Assembly (NCBI RefSeq): GCF_015704895.1
Contig: NZ_JADQWB010000009.1
Coordinates: 62,001 to 126,000, forward strand
Direction: 5' to 3'
DNA from: Agrobacterium leguminum
GTDB taxonomy: Bacteria; Pseudomonadota; Alphaproteobacteria; Rhizobiales; Rhizobiaceae
Length of the DNA stretch: 64,000 nucleotides
The notes beneath the pieces were generated by a model. The model made no database searches and was not told the DNA's origin. It saw only the letters and a list, made by a program, of their open reading frames with translations. The translations under genes were made by a program, and so were the position numbers. This document shows, one piece after another, positions 44,136 through 52,419 of the stretch (the stretch's first letter is position 1; the number at the start of each line of letters is the position of its first letter).

Positions 44136-45650
44136 ATGCCGCGTCCCAATATCCTGATCCTGATGGCCGACCAGTTCAACGGGACGTTTTTTCCCGATGG
44201 CCCGGCCGATTTTCTTCACGCGCCACATCTCAAAACACTGGCGAAGCGGTCCGTCCGCTTCGCCAACACCTATACGGCAAGCCCGCTCTGCGCGCCGGCC
44301 CGCGCCTCCTTCATGTCCGGGCAATTGCCGAGCCGCACGCGGGTTTACGACAATGCCGCTGAATTCGCTTCCGATATTCCGACCTATGCGCACCACCTGC
44401 GGGCGGCGGGTTATTACACCGGCCTTTCAGGAAAGATGCATTTCGTCGGCCCGGACCAGCTGCATGGCTTCGAGGAGCGCCTGACGACGGATATTTATCC
44501 CGCCGATTTCGGCTGGACACCCGATTATACCAAGCCGGGTGAGCGGATCGACTGGTGGTATCACAATCTCGGTTCGGTCACCGGCGCAGGCGTCGCCGAA
44601 ATCACCAACCAGATGGAATATGATGACGAGGTGGCCTATCACGCCACCCGCAAGCTCTACGACCTGTCGCGCCGCCTCGATGACCGGCCGTGGTGCCTGA
44701 CGGTCAGCTTCACCCACCCGCACGATCCCTATGTGGCGCGGCGCAAATTCTGGGACCTCTACGAGGATTGCCCGGCGCTCGATCCGCAGACATCGGCCAT
44801 CGCCTTCGAAGAGCAGGACCCGCATTCGAAACGGTTGCTGAAAGCCTGCGATCACGAAGCTTTCGATATTTCGCCAGAGCAGATACGCCGCGCACGGCGC
44901 GGCTATTTTGCCAATATCTCCTATATCGATGAGAAGATCGGTGAAATCCTCGACGTCTTGAAGGCGACTCGAATGGAGGAGGACACGATCATCCTGTTCC
45001 TGTCCGACCATGGCGATATGCTGGGCGAGCGCGGGCTGTGGTTCAAGATGTGTTTCTTCGAGGGTTCCGCCCGCGTGCCGCTGATGATCACCGCGCCGGG
45101 CTGGCAGCCGGTTTTGATCGACACGCCGGTTTCGACGCTGGATGTCACGCCGACGCTCTGCGGTCTGGCGGGGCTCGATATCACATCGCTCAAACGCTGG
45201 ACGGATGGCGAAGATCTGGCGGCGCTGGCAGCGGGAACTGGCGAGCGCGGCCCGGTGCCGATGGAATATGCCGCCGAAGGCTCGATAGGGCCGCTCGTCG
45301 CCCTTCGCGACGGCCGCTACAAGCTGTCGGTCTGCGAGGCCGATCCGCCGTTGCTCTATGATATCGAGGCGGACCCGGAGGAACGCACGAACCTTGCCGG
45401 CGACCCTGCTTTCAGCACCGTCCTCTCATCGCTTTGCGCTGAAATCGACCGGCGCTGGCAGCTCCCGGTTTTCGACGCGGCGGTGCGGGAAAGCCAGGCG
45501 CGGCGCTGGGTGGTCTACAAGGCGTTGCGCAACGGCGCTTATTACCCGTGGGATTACCAGCCTTTGCAGAAAGCCTCCGAGCGCTATATGCGCAACCACA
45601 TGGACCTCAACGTGCTGGAGGAAAACCAGCGGTATCCGCGCGGGGAGTGA
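44136..45650 (+). CDS. betC: choline sulfatase
   Basis: Type I sulfatase of 504 residues that hydrolyses choline-O-sulfate to choline and sulfate; choline then feeds glycine betaine synthesis. The N-terminal metal site is NILILMADQFNG; CAPARAS near residue 53 is the CxPxR motif whose cysteine is converted to formylglycine. FTHPHDPY and FLSDHGDMLGE supply other active-site residues. The C-terminal tail (NGAYYPWDYQPL...YMRNHMDLNVLEENQRYPR) is the choline-sulfatase-specific domain. No signal peptide, so cytoplasmic. The ATG at 44136 follows CGGAAAG; a GTG two codons upstream is too close to it. Confidence 0.96.
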   Translation: MPRPNILILMADQFNGTFFPDGPADFLHAPHLKTLAKRSVRFANTYTASPLCAPARASFMSGQLPSRTRVYDNAAEFASDIPTYAHHLRAAGYYTGLSGKMHFVGPDQLHGFEERLTTDIYPADFGWTPDYTKPGERIDWWYHNLGSVTGAGVAEITNQMEYDDEVAYHATRKLYDLSRRLDDRPWCLTVSFTHPHDPYVARRKFWDLYEDCPALDPQTSAIAFEEQDPHSKRLLKACDHEAFDISPEQIRRARRGYFANISYIDEKIGEILDVLKATRMEEDTIILFLSDHGDMLGERGLWFKMCFFEGSARVPLMITAPGWQPVLIDTPVSTLDVTPTLCGLAGLDITSLKRWTDGEDLAALAAGTGERGPVPMEYAAEGSIGPLVALRDGRYKLSVCEADPPLLYDIEADPEERTNLAGDPAFSTVLSSLCAEIDRRWQLPVFDAAVRESQARRWVVYKALRNGAYYPWDYQPLQKASERYMRNHMDLNVLEENQRYPRGE

Positions 45651-45665
45651 AGCGGGCAGGGCGGA

Positions 45666-46559
45666 TCAGGCGGGCGTACGCACCTTGGGAGCGCCGCCTG
45701 CCGCCTGCACGGCAAGGCTTCCCGCTGCAACACCGGCTTCAAGGCAGAGTTTCTCTTCCTCTCGCCGCAGCCATGCATCGATGAAGCCGGCATTGAAGGC
45801 ATCGCCCGCGCCTGTCGTATCGACCACCGGGACTTTTTTCGCCGCCGCGTGATGGAAACCCGCAGGCGAGGAGACCCAGGCGCCCTGCGCGCCGCCCTTC
45901 AGGGCCACGACGGGAAAGGCTCCGGACAAAGCGGTGAGGGCTGCTTCAGGGTTTGCATGGCCCGTGATCGCTTCGGCTTCTTCGAGGTTGGGCAAAAACA
46001 CGTCGACGCCGGCACAGGCCCTGAGCAGGCCCTTGTCATAGATCAGCGAGGCATCCCAGCTCGGATCGAGTGAGACGGACAGTCCATTATCCTTGGCGCG
46101 GGAGATGAGATCGGGGATTTCGTGCAGTGTGGCGAATTCGGCGATATGCAGATGGCGGGCCTTTTGCCAGCTAAAAGCGGCATCGAGGGTGGATGGCCGG
46201 GCGGCGCCGGCGCGGCGCGTCAGGAATGCGCGGTCATGACCAACCACCGTCGCAACCGTGACTTGCGGTCCCGCATCCGCCGAATGTTCCAGAAATTGCA
46301 GGTCCACACCGCTCTGCCGCATTTTTTCGCCGATGGCGCATGAGAAGGTGTCGGTGCCGAGCCTTGCCAGCAGCGCGGCCGTGCGGCCGATATGGGCGAA
46401 ATGGGCGGCGGCGATGAAAGCTCCGCCGCCTGCGGCGATTTCCATGTCGCTGGCAAAAAGCTCCCGGCCGAGCACCGGCAATTCGTCAAGCCCGGTGAAA
46501 ATGAGGTCGCAATAGATCCGGCCGATGCTGATGACGGCTGATTTTTCTGTTGTCATCAT
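45666..46559 (-). CDS. PfkB-family sugar kinase
   Basis: Ribokinase-like kinase of 297 residues. The N-terminal pattern AVISIGRIYCDLIFTGLDELP resembles PfkB kinases, AGGGAFIAAAHFAHIG is the sugar-binding glycine stretch, and VVDTTGAGDAFNAGFIDAW near residue 250 carries the catalytic Asp and anion hole. It is the last gene of the sugar-importer operon, overlapping the ATPase stop by 4 nt (ATGATGA). The sugar is unknown; kinases of this family act on ribose, fructose, fructosamines, KDG and nucleosides. It is inferred to phosphorylate the product of the imported compound. Confidence 0.9.
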   Translation of the reverse strand: MMTTEKSAVISIGRIYCDLIFTGLDELPVLGRELFASDMEIAAGGGAFIAAAHFAHIGRTAALLARLGTDTFSCAIGEKMRQSGVDLQFLEHSADAGPQVTVATVVGHDRAFLTRRAGAARPSTLDAAFSWQKARHLHIAEFATLHEIPDLISRAKDNGLSVSLDPSWDASLIYDKGLLRACAGVDVFLPNLEEAEAITGHANPEAALTALSGAFPVVALKGGAQGAWVSSPAGFHHAAAKKVPVVDTTGAGDAFNAGFIDAWLRREEEKLCLEAGVAAGSLAVQAAGGAPKVRTPA

Positions 46560-47596
46560 GCGCGGCCCAGAAGCTTTTCCGTTTTGGCGTCGAAAAGGTA
46601 AAGCGCGCCCGTTTCCGCCCGGCATTGCAGCTGGCTGCCGACGGCGGGAATGGATTTGCCCCTTGCCGTTGCGATTACGGAGGTGGTCGCCGTATCCAGG
46701 TGCACCAGCGTTTCCGGGCCGAGCGGCTCCACCGCCGTTACCGTTCCCTCAAGCGAGAAGGCGTTCGGGGTGGCATCGGCTTCTCCAACAAGCAGATCAT
46801 GGGGGCGAATGCCGATCAGCAGCTCGCCCGTGGCCGACGGCGCGACGCTGTTCGTCGTTCTGGCGCCGCGCAACAGGTTCATTGAGGGGCTGCCGATGAA
46901 ACGCGCGGTAAAGACATCCACCGGCGTCTCATAAAGCTCCGTCGGCGTGCCGACCTGCAGGATATGACCGTCCTTCATCACGACGATCCGGTCCGCCATG
47001 GTCATCGCTTCCACCTGATCGTGGGTCACGTATACGGTCGTTGTCTTAAGACGCTGGTGCAAACGTTTGATTTCAATGCGCATCTGCGATCTCAGCTGCG
47101 CGTCGAGATTGGAGAGAGGCTCGTCGAAAAGAAAGGCTGCGGGATCGCGCACCATGGCGCGGCCGATGGCGACACGCTGCCGCTGGCCGCCCGACAGGGC
47201 CGCGGGCCGGCGGTCGAGCAGGGCTTCCAGTCCCAGCACCCGGCCGGCCTCTTCGATGCGCCGGTTCTTTTCCTCGCGGTCGAGCTTCGATGTATAAAGC
47301 CCGAAGCCGATATTCTGGCGAACGGTCATATGCGGGTAGATCGCATAGTTCTGGAAGACCATGGCGATGTTGCGCTGTTTCGGTTCTTTCTCGTTGACGA
47401 CATTTCCGGCGATTTTCAGCGTGCCGTCGGAAATCTCCTCCAGCCCGGCGATCATGCGCAGCGTGGTGGATTTACCGCAGCCGGAAGGGCCGACGAAAAC
47501 CACGAATTCGCCGTCTTCAATGGCAAGGTCGATGCCCTTGACCGCCTCCACCTTGCCGTAGCGCTTTACCAGTTGATTGAGTTCGATTGTCGCCAT
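46556..47596 (-). CDS. CUT1-type sugar ABC transporter ATP-binding protein (UgpC/MsmK-like)
   Basis: ATPase of 346 residues of the MalK/UgpC class. Walker A GPSGCGKST near residue 37, Q-loop AMVFQNYAIYPHM, signature LSGGQRQRVAIGRAMVR near 135, Walker B FLFDEPLSNLDAQLR, and switch YVTHDQVEAMTMADRI. The C-terminal TOBE/regulatory domain (about 240-346) is present with GIRPHDL. Its start shares one base with the stop of the lyase gene (TAATG). Confidence 0.94.
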   Translation of the reverse strand: MATIELNQLVKRYGKVEAVKGIDLAIEDGEFVVFVGPSGCGKSTTLRMIAGLEEISDGTLKIAGNVVNEKEPKQRNIAMVFQNYAIYPHMTVRQNIGFGLYTSKLDREEKNRRIEEAGRVLGLEALLDRRPAALSGGQRQRVAIGRAMVRDPAAFLFDEPLSNLDAQLRSQMRIEIKRLHQRLKTTTVYVTHDQVEAMTMADRIVVMKDGHILQVGTPTELYETPVDVFTARFIGSPSMNLLRGARTTNSVAPSATGELLIGIRPHDLLVGEADATPNAFSLEGTVTAVEPLGPETLVHLDTATTSVIATARGKSIPAVGSQLQCRAETGALYLFDAKTEKLLGRA

Positions 47597-49110
47597 TATC
47601 GCGCTCCCGTCAGGGCGGTAAATTTTTCTGCCAGCTCGGCAGCTTTCGCCGCTTCGTAATCGGCGGATCGTTGTGCTTCGGCCTCAAACGCACCGAGCTT
47701 GCCGCGATAGGCCGCAATCGCCTCCCGCATCGGTTCAGGGGCAGGGCCGCCGAAGCGGCTGCGAACGGCGACGAAATGTTCCGGCGAGACGATCTGCCTG
47801 AATTTTTCCTCATCGATGCCGGTTTTGCGGCCCGCCAGTTCCTCGAACGCCTTGAGGAAAGGCTGGTAACCGTCATTCGGCAGATCGCCCTTCAGCGCGA
47901 CGACGCTTCTGGCGACGGTTGCCGCAATCTCATGGGCCTGCCGGAAAGACAGGTCTTCGATGCGGACGAGCGAATCCGCCAGTTCCGTGATGGTGATGCA
48001 GGAACGGCGAATATTCTGCTCGACCCTTTCCGGGTCGATGCTGATCTGGCCGACGAGGCTGGCGAGGAGATCGAGTACCCGGCCGGCAGAAGTGAAGGCC
48101 TCGTAACCCATGCCCTGGGTTTCACCCTCGCTGTCATTCATGTCGGTGAAGGGCGTATTGTGCATCACATCGAGCACGGTCCGTGCCCGGCCGAATGTCT
48201 GGCTGGCGAGGTGGCGCAGATGTTCGATGGGGACCGGGTTGCGCTTCTGTGGCATGATGGAGGAAATCTGCACCAGCGAATTCGGCACATAGATCTGGCC
48301 CACTTCAAAGCTCGTCCAGAACTGGAAGTCCTGAATGAGCCGGCCGAGATGCAGGAACATCAGCTCGATCGCGGCATAGGTTGCCGTCGTGTAGTCGACG
48401 GCGGCAATGCAGGAATAGGAATTACGTAAGGGTGCGGCAAAACCGAGAAGCTCGGCAACACGCGCCCGGTCGATGGGAAAGCCCGAGGTGGTGATGGCGG
48501 CAGCCCCCATCGGCGAGAGATCGACGATACGACGGGCATCCGCGAAGCGGTCAATATCCCTGATCAACACCTCGATGGCGGCCGAGAGGTAATGGCCGAA
48601 GGTGGTGGGCTGGGCGGGCTGCCCATGCGTATAGGCCACAATCAGCGTGGATTGATTACGCTCGGCGGTATCGATCAGGGCTTTCAGCAGCACGCGCGCC
48701 TTGGCGGTGAGCGTATCGATCTTGTCCTTGAGGCCGATCTTGAACAGCGTGTGGTCGATGTCGTTGCGCGAACGGGCCGTGTGCAGGCGGCCGGCGATAT
48801 CGACGCCGATACGGGCTTTCAGTTCCTTTTCGATCAGGAAGAAGAAATCTTCGACCTCGCCGGTATAGACCAGCTCCGATGGCTCGATGGTTCTGTCGAT
48901 GTCTTCCAGCGCTCCGGCGATCTTCGCCGCCGTGTCAGCATCGAGAATGCCGGTTTCGCGAAGCATGACCAGATGGGCACGGTCGATGCGGCGGAAACCG
49001 TCGACATGGTGGTTCTTCGCGCCGTCAAACAGCGGGCGCAGAACCGTTTCCTTGTAGACCGGATCGGGAAATTTGCTGGTATCCGACAGGCGCGGGTTCA
49101 TATCGGCCAT
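47596..49110 (-). CDS. ArgH-superfamily lyase (argininosuccinate lyase-like, divergent)
   Basis: Aspartase/fumarase-superfamily lyase of 504 residues; such enzymes break a C-N (or C-O) bond and release fumarate. Key segments: GRLHTARSRNDIDHTLF near residue 107, AYTHGQPAQPTTFGHYL near 158, and ISSIMPQKRNPVPIEH near 283, where the catalytic serine loop keeps SSIMPQKRNP but starts with Ile instead of Gly. The N-terminus does not match the WGGRF opening of true ArgH. It sits inside a sugar-importer operon rather than with arginine genes. Succinyl-binding residues look kept, so a substrate with an aspartate/succinyl-amine part is likely. EDDS lyase is a known non-arginine member of this family. 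Confidence 0.85.
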   Translation of the reverse strand: MADMNPRLSDTSKFPDPVYKETVLRPLFDGAKNHHVDGFRRIDRAHLVMLRETGILDADTAAKIAGALEDIDRTIEPSELVYTGEVEDFFFLIEKELKARIGVDIAGRLHTARSRNDIDHTLFKIGLKDKIDTLTAKARVLLKALIDTAERNQSTLIVAYTHGQPAQPTTFGHYLSAAIEVLIRDIDRFADARRIVDLSPMGAAAITTSGFPIDRARVAELLGFAAPLRNSYSCIAAVDYTTATYAAIELMFLHLGRLIQDFQFWTSFEVGQIYVPNSLVQISSIMPQKRNPVPIEHLRHLASQTFGRARTVLDVMHNTPFTDMNDSEGETQGMGYEAFTSAGRVLDLLASLVGQISIDPERVEQNIRRSCITITELADSLVRIEDLSFRQAHEIAATVARSVVALKGDLPNDGYQPFLKAFEELAGRKTGIDEEKFRQIVSPEHFVAVRSRFGGPAPEPMREAIAAYRGKLGAFEAEAQRSADYEAAKAAELAEKFTALTGAR

Positions 49111-49114
49111 GATA

Positions 49115-49957
49115 TTATCCTTTCAGACCCGCCAGCATCACGCCGCGAACGATGTAGCGTTGCAGGACGATGAAGACGATAAGGGTGGGGATGGTCGCAA
49201 TGGCGGCGCCGGTCATGATCATTTCCCACTGGATCTGCTGCTCCACCGCAAAGCTCGAAAGCCCGACCGGCAGCGTGTAAAGTTCCTTGCTTGTCGTGAC
49301 GATCAGCGGCCAGAAGAAGGCTGTCCAGTTGCCGAGGAAGGTGAAGATGGCGAGTGCGGAAAGCGCCGGCGTGACCAGCGGCAGGGCGACCTTCCACCAG
49401 ATCTGGAATTCGTTGAGCCCATCGACGCGCGCGGCCTCGATGAAGTCGTTCGGAACCGTCTCGAAGAACTGCTTCATCAGGAAGGTGCCGAAAGCCGTCA
49501 TCATGCCGGGGAACATGATGCCCCAGTAGCTATCGAGCCAGCCCAGCTGGCTGGACATCAGATACCAGGGAATGACCAGCATTTCGGTCGGGATCATCAG
49601 CGTCGAGAGGATCGCCAGGAAGATGAAATAACGGCCGCGAAACTCGAATTTTGCCAGCGTGTACCCGACCAGACTGTCAAAGAAGCAGTTGGAAACGGTG
49701 ACGATGACCGCAACCAGCATCGAGTTGGAGAACCAGCGCAGGAAACGGCCGTCTGCCATGACGGTGATGTAATTCGCAAGCGTCGGTGCAGCCGGAATGA
49801 GCCTGAGATCATAGACCTGGTCCGCCGTCTTGAACGATGTCGAGAACATGAAGAGCAGCGGCGAGACCATGATGAGGCCGCCGATAAACAATATGGTCCA
49901 GGCGATAATACGGCCGGGGCGGATGCGGGCGTGGGAGAGTGGCGGCGCTTCGCTCAT
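49115..49957 (-). CDS. CUT1-type sugar ABC permease (MalG-like)
   Basis: Inner-membrane permease of 280 residues with six hydrophobic helices (first IIAWTILFIGGLIMVSPLLFMFSTSFK). The cytoplasmic EAA loop reads EAARVDGLNEFQIWWKVALPLVTPALSAL near residue 178, as in MalG-type proteins. Its start overlaps the other permease by 4 nt, and it ends 4 nt before the lyase gene. Confidence 0.94.
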   Translation of the reverse strand: MSEAPPLSHARIRPGRIIAWTILFIGGLIMVSPLLFMFSTSFKTADQVYDLRLIPAAPTLANYITVMADGRFLRWFSNSMLVAVIVTVSNCFFDSLVGYTLAKFEFRGRYFIFLAILSTLMIPTEMLVIPWYLMSSQLGWLDSYWGIMFPGMMTAFGTFLMKQFFETVPNDFIEAARVDGLNEFQIWWKVALPLVTPALSALAIFTFLGNWTAFFWPLIVTTSKELYTLPVGLSSFAVEQQIQWEMIMTGAAIATIPTLIVFIVLQRYIVRGVMLAGLKG

Positions 49958-50895
49958 TTCTTTTCCCTCAGGACCCAGAGCTGGATCAGCGATACGACGA
50001 GAAGAATGGTGAAAAGAACGACCGTCTGCGCGGCGGCATAACCCATCGCATAGGAGTTGAACGCGGTCTGGTAGATCATCAGCACCAGCGGCTTGGTGGA
50101 GCCGAGCGGTCCGCCCGGATCATTGGTGGTCATGTTGTAGACCTGGTCGAAGATGCGCAGGAAGCCGATGGAGGAAAACACCACGAGGAAAACGGTGGTG
50201 GGTTTCAGGAGCGGCAGCGTGATCTTGCGCAGGATCGCCCATTCGCCGAGGCCGTCGATGCGCGCGGCTTCATAAAACGTTGTCGGAATGGCGCGCAGGC
50301 CGGCCATGAAGATGATGATCTGGAAACCGAGGCCCGCCCAGATGGCGGTTATCATGATCGAATAAAGCGCCTGATCGGTGGAGCGGATGAAAGGCTGCTG
50401 CGGAATGCCGAGAAGCCCAAGCACGTCGTTGATGATGCCGATGGGCGGCGGCTGATAAAACCAGCGCCAGACCCAGGCCATCGCGGCGGCCGTCGTCAGA
50501 TAGGGCAGGAAATAGAGCGCGCGGATGAAGCCGTGCAGGATGCGTACCCGGTCGAGATAAAAGGCGATGACGAAAGCCAGAACGAGGCTGATCGGCGTGC
50601 CGATGATGAGATAGGTGAAGGTGTTCCTGAAGACTTTCCAGAATTGCGGGTCCTTGAACAGCTTCACATAATTGGCGATGCCGATGAACTTCGCCGGTCG
50701 CAGCAAATCCCAGTTGGTGAAGGACAGCCAGAAGGCCTGCAGCGTCGGGTAAAAACGAATGACGCTGTAAAACAGGATCGGGATCGCCAGAAAGCTCCAG
50801 ATCCACAAAAGCCGTTTCGTGCGCATGGAAAGGCGGTCTCCGAAGGAGCCGCCGGGGCGGCCGGATGCCGCCCCCTGTTGATCGATCGCTGTCAT
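49954..50895 (-). CDS. CUT1-type sugar ABC permease (MalF-like)
   Basis: Permease of 313 residues. Cytoplasmic N-terminus (GDRLSMRTKRLLWIWSFLAIPILFYSVIRFYPTLQAFWLSF) leads into six helices; the EAA loop is EAARIDGLGEWAILRKITLPLLKPTT near residue 222. It pairs with the MalG-like subunit. It lies 16 bp after the binding-protein gene and is part of the same leftward transcript. Confidence 0.94.
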   Translation of the reverse strand: MTAIDQQGAASGRPGGSFGDRLSMRTKRLLWIWSFLAIPILFYSVIRFYPTLQAFWLSFTNWDLLRPAKFIGIANYVKLFKDPQFWKVFRNTFTYLIIGTPISLVLAFVIAFYLDRVRILHGFIRALYFLPYLTTAAAMAWVWRWFYQPPPIGIINDVLGLLGIPQQPFIRSTDQALYSIMITAIWAGLGFQIIIFMAGLRAIPTTFYEAARIDGLGEWAILRKITLPLLKPTTVFLVVFSSIGFLRIFDQVYNMTTNDPGGPLGSTKPLVLMIYQTAFNSYAMGYAAAQTVVLFTILLVVSLIQLWVLREKK

Positions 50896-50911
50896 GTCGG
50901 ACCTGCGGGTT

Positions 50912-52165
50912 TTAAGGTTTCGCCGCGTCGATGATTTCCTGCTCGGCCTCGGCGGCCTGCTTGACGGAATCCTCGACGGACTGGCCCTCGAGCAAGATCC
51001 GGTTCGTCATGTCGATGGCATTCTGCCGCTGGGCGGCTTCGTCCTTGAACAGGGTCGTATGGGCGTATTCGAGGCCCTTCAGGAACGGCGCGTAGACCGG
51101 GTCCTTCAGGTTCTCTTCGGTCAGTGCCGCGGCGCGCCGCGCCGGCAGCTCGCCGACAGTCTTCAGCCAGATCGCCATGGCTTCCGGTGAGGAGATGTAA
51201 GCAAGGAATTTCTTGGAGGCTTCCAGTTCCTCGCCGCTCGTCTTGGCGCTGATGCCGTTGGCGAAATAGCTGGCATAGTTGGAGCGGATATTCTTGTCAT
51301 TGGTGGGAAGCTCGGTCACGCCCCACTCGAAATCCTTGATGGTCCTGAAGGATCCCAGACGGAACGTGCCGTCGATGGTCATGCCAGCCTTGCCGGCGCG
51401 GAAGGCGGCCTGGCCTTCATCCATGAAGCCCACCTGACCGATCTTCTTCTCAAGCTGCAGGCTCGTATAGAACTTCAGGGCCTGAACGCCTGCTTCGCTG
51501 TTATAGGCGACCTTCTGGTCGTTGTCGATGTAGGGCTCGCCACCGAACTGGCGGATGAGAACCTCACGCCACCATTGATGGTCCTGTCCGCCCATGTCGA
51601 GCGTGGAGCCGGCAACGGTGAGGTTTCCGGCGGCATCGTGCTTGGCGATCTTTTCCGCAGCAGCGACGAATTCATCCAGCGTTTTCGGCGGATTGGCGGG
51701 ATCGAGGCCGGCTTCGGTGAAGAGCTTCTTGTTGTAGAAGAGCGCCAGTGAGCGAACCGCCGTCGGCAGGCCGTAATAATCGTCGCCGCGCTTCATGGCG
51801 CTGACGATGGGGAAAAATTCGCTTTCGATCTTGTCATGCGGGAAAGCATCGGCCGGCAACGGCTGCAAGATGCCGCCGGCTGCGAATTTGTCCAGCCAGC
51901 CGTAGAAGAGCTGCATCACGTCCGGGCCTTTGCCGGAAAGATTGGCGGCGATGACGCGCGTCTGGTAATCGGCGTAAGGGAAGGTCACCTGCTTGACGGT
52001 GATATCAGGATTGGCCTTCTGGAATTCCGCGATCAGCTCGTCCATGGCCTTCACGCGTGTATCGAAGACATATTGCCAATATTCGATTTCAACCGCCTGT
52101 GCGGCGTTGAATGCGAATGTGCTGAAACCGGCGACCAAGCCGGCGAACAGAGTTGCCCTGCGCAT
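50912..52165 (-). CDS. sugar ABC transporter periplasmic binding protein (family 1)
   Basis: Binding protein of 417 residues, SBP_bac_1 (MalE/UgpB type). Signal peptide LFAGLVAGFSTFAFNAAQA, then VEIEYWQYVFDTRVKAMDELIAEFQKANPDITVKQV; later YYGLPTAVRSLALFYNKKLFTEAGLDP and AFRAGKAGMTIDGTFRLG are typical. The ATG at 52165 follows TGGAGG at 5 nt; the ATG at 52177 is too close to its box. It is the first gene of the importer operon, divergent from the ROK regulator. The ligand is unknown. Confidence 0.93.
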   Translation of the reverse strand: MRRATLFAGLVAGFSTFAFNAAQAVEIEYWQYVFDTRVKAMDELIAEFQKANPDITVKQVTFPYADYQTRVIAANLSGKGPDVMQLFYGWLDKFAAGGILQPLPADAFPHDKIESEFFPIVSAMKRGDDYYGLPTAVRSLALFYNKKLFTEAGLDPANPPKTLDEFVAAAEKIAKHDAAGNLTVAGSTLDMGGQDHQWWREVLIRQFGGEPYIDNDQKVAYNSEAGVQALKFYTSLQLEKKIGQVGFMDEGQAAFRAGKAGMTIDGTFRLGSFRTIKDFEWGVTELPTNDKNIRSNYASYFANGISAKTSGEELEASKKFLAYISSPEAMAIWLKTVGELPARRAAALTEENLKDPVYAPFLKGLEYAHTTLFKDEAAQRQNAIDMTNRILLEGQSVEDSVKQAAEAEQEIIDAAKP

Positions 52166-52334
52166 GTAAGCCTCCATTTCCTCCGTCCGGTCTTCCGGAT
52201 GCGGAGCGATCGTTCCCTTTATCCGCGCTTTCGCGCGCGTTCATCGATTTGCCGGCAGCGGAGTTTCCTCTTCCGCCCCATGCAAGCCTGACCCCCGGTC
52301 GCTCTCTACGGTTCTCTGAAGGCGCGCATTTGTC

Positions 52335-52364
52335 AATAAGATAATTTACTTGAATTATTATATT
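52335..52364. promoter_or_regulatory. candidate ROK-regulator operator
   Basis: AT-rich imperfect palindrome with a perfect core ATAATT / AATTAT (52341-52346 and 52353-52358) and a 6-bp spacer, extending outward with 4 of 6 further matches. It stands out from the GC-rich surroundings. NagC/Mlc/XylR-type ROK repressors bind AT-rich palindromes of this kind. It lies between the ROK gene and the divergent importer operon. Confidence 0.5.
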
Positions 52365-52419
52365 GCGCTTATCGTCAATTCGACGCTATGAATTTTCCAA
52401 GAGACGGGAAGTTGAAGAG

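Noticed and set aside
47596..49110. Housekeeping argininosuccinate lyase (argH)
   Set aside because: The N-terminus and catalytic-loop start differ from true ArgH, and the gene is inside a sugar-importer operon.
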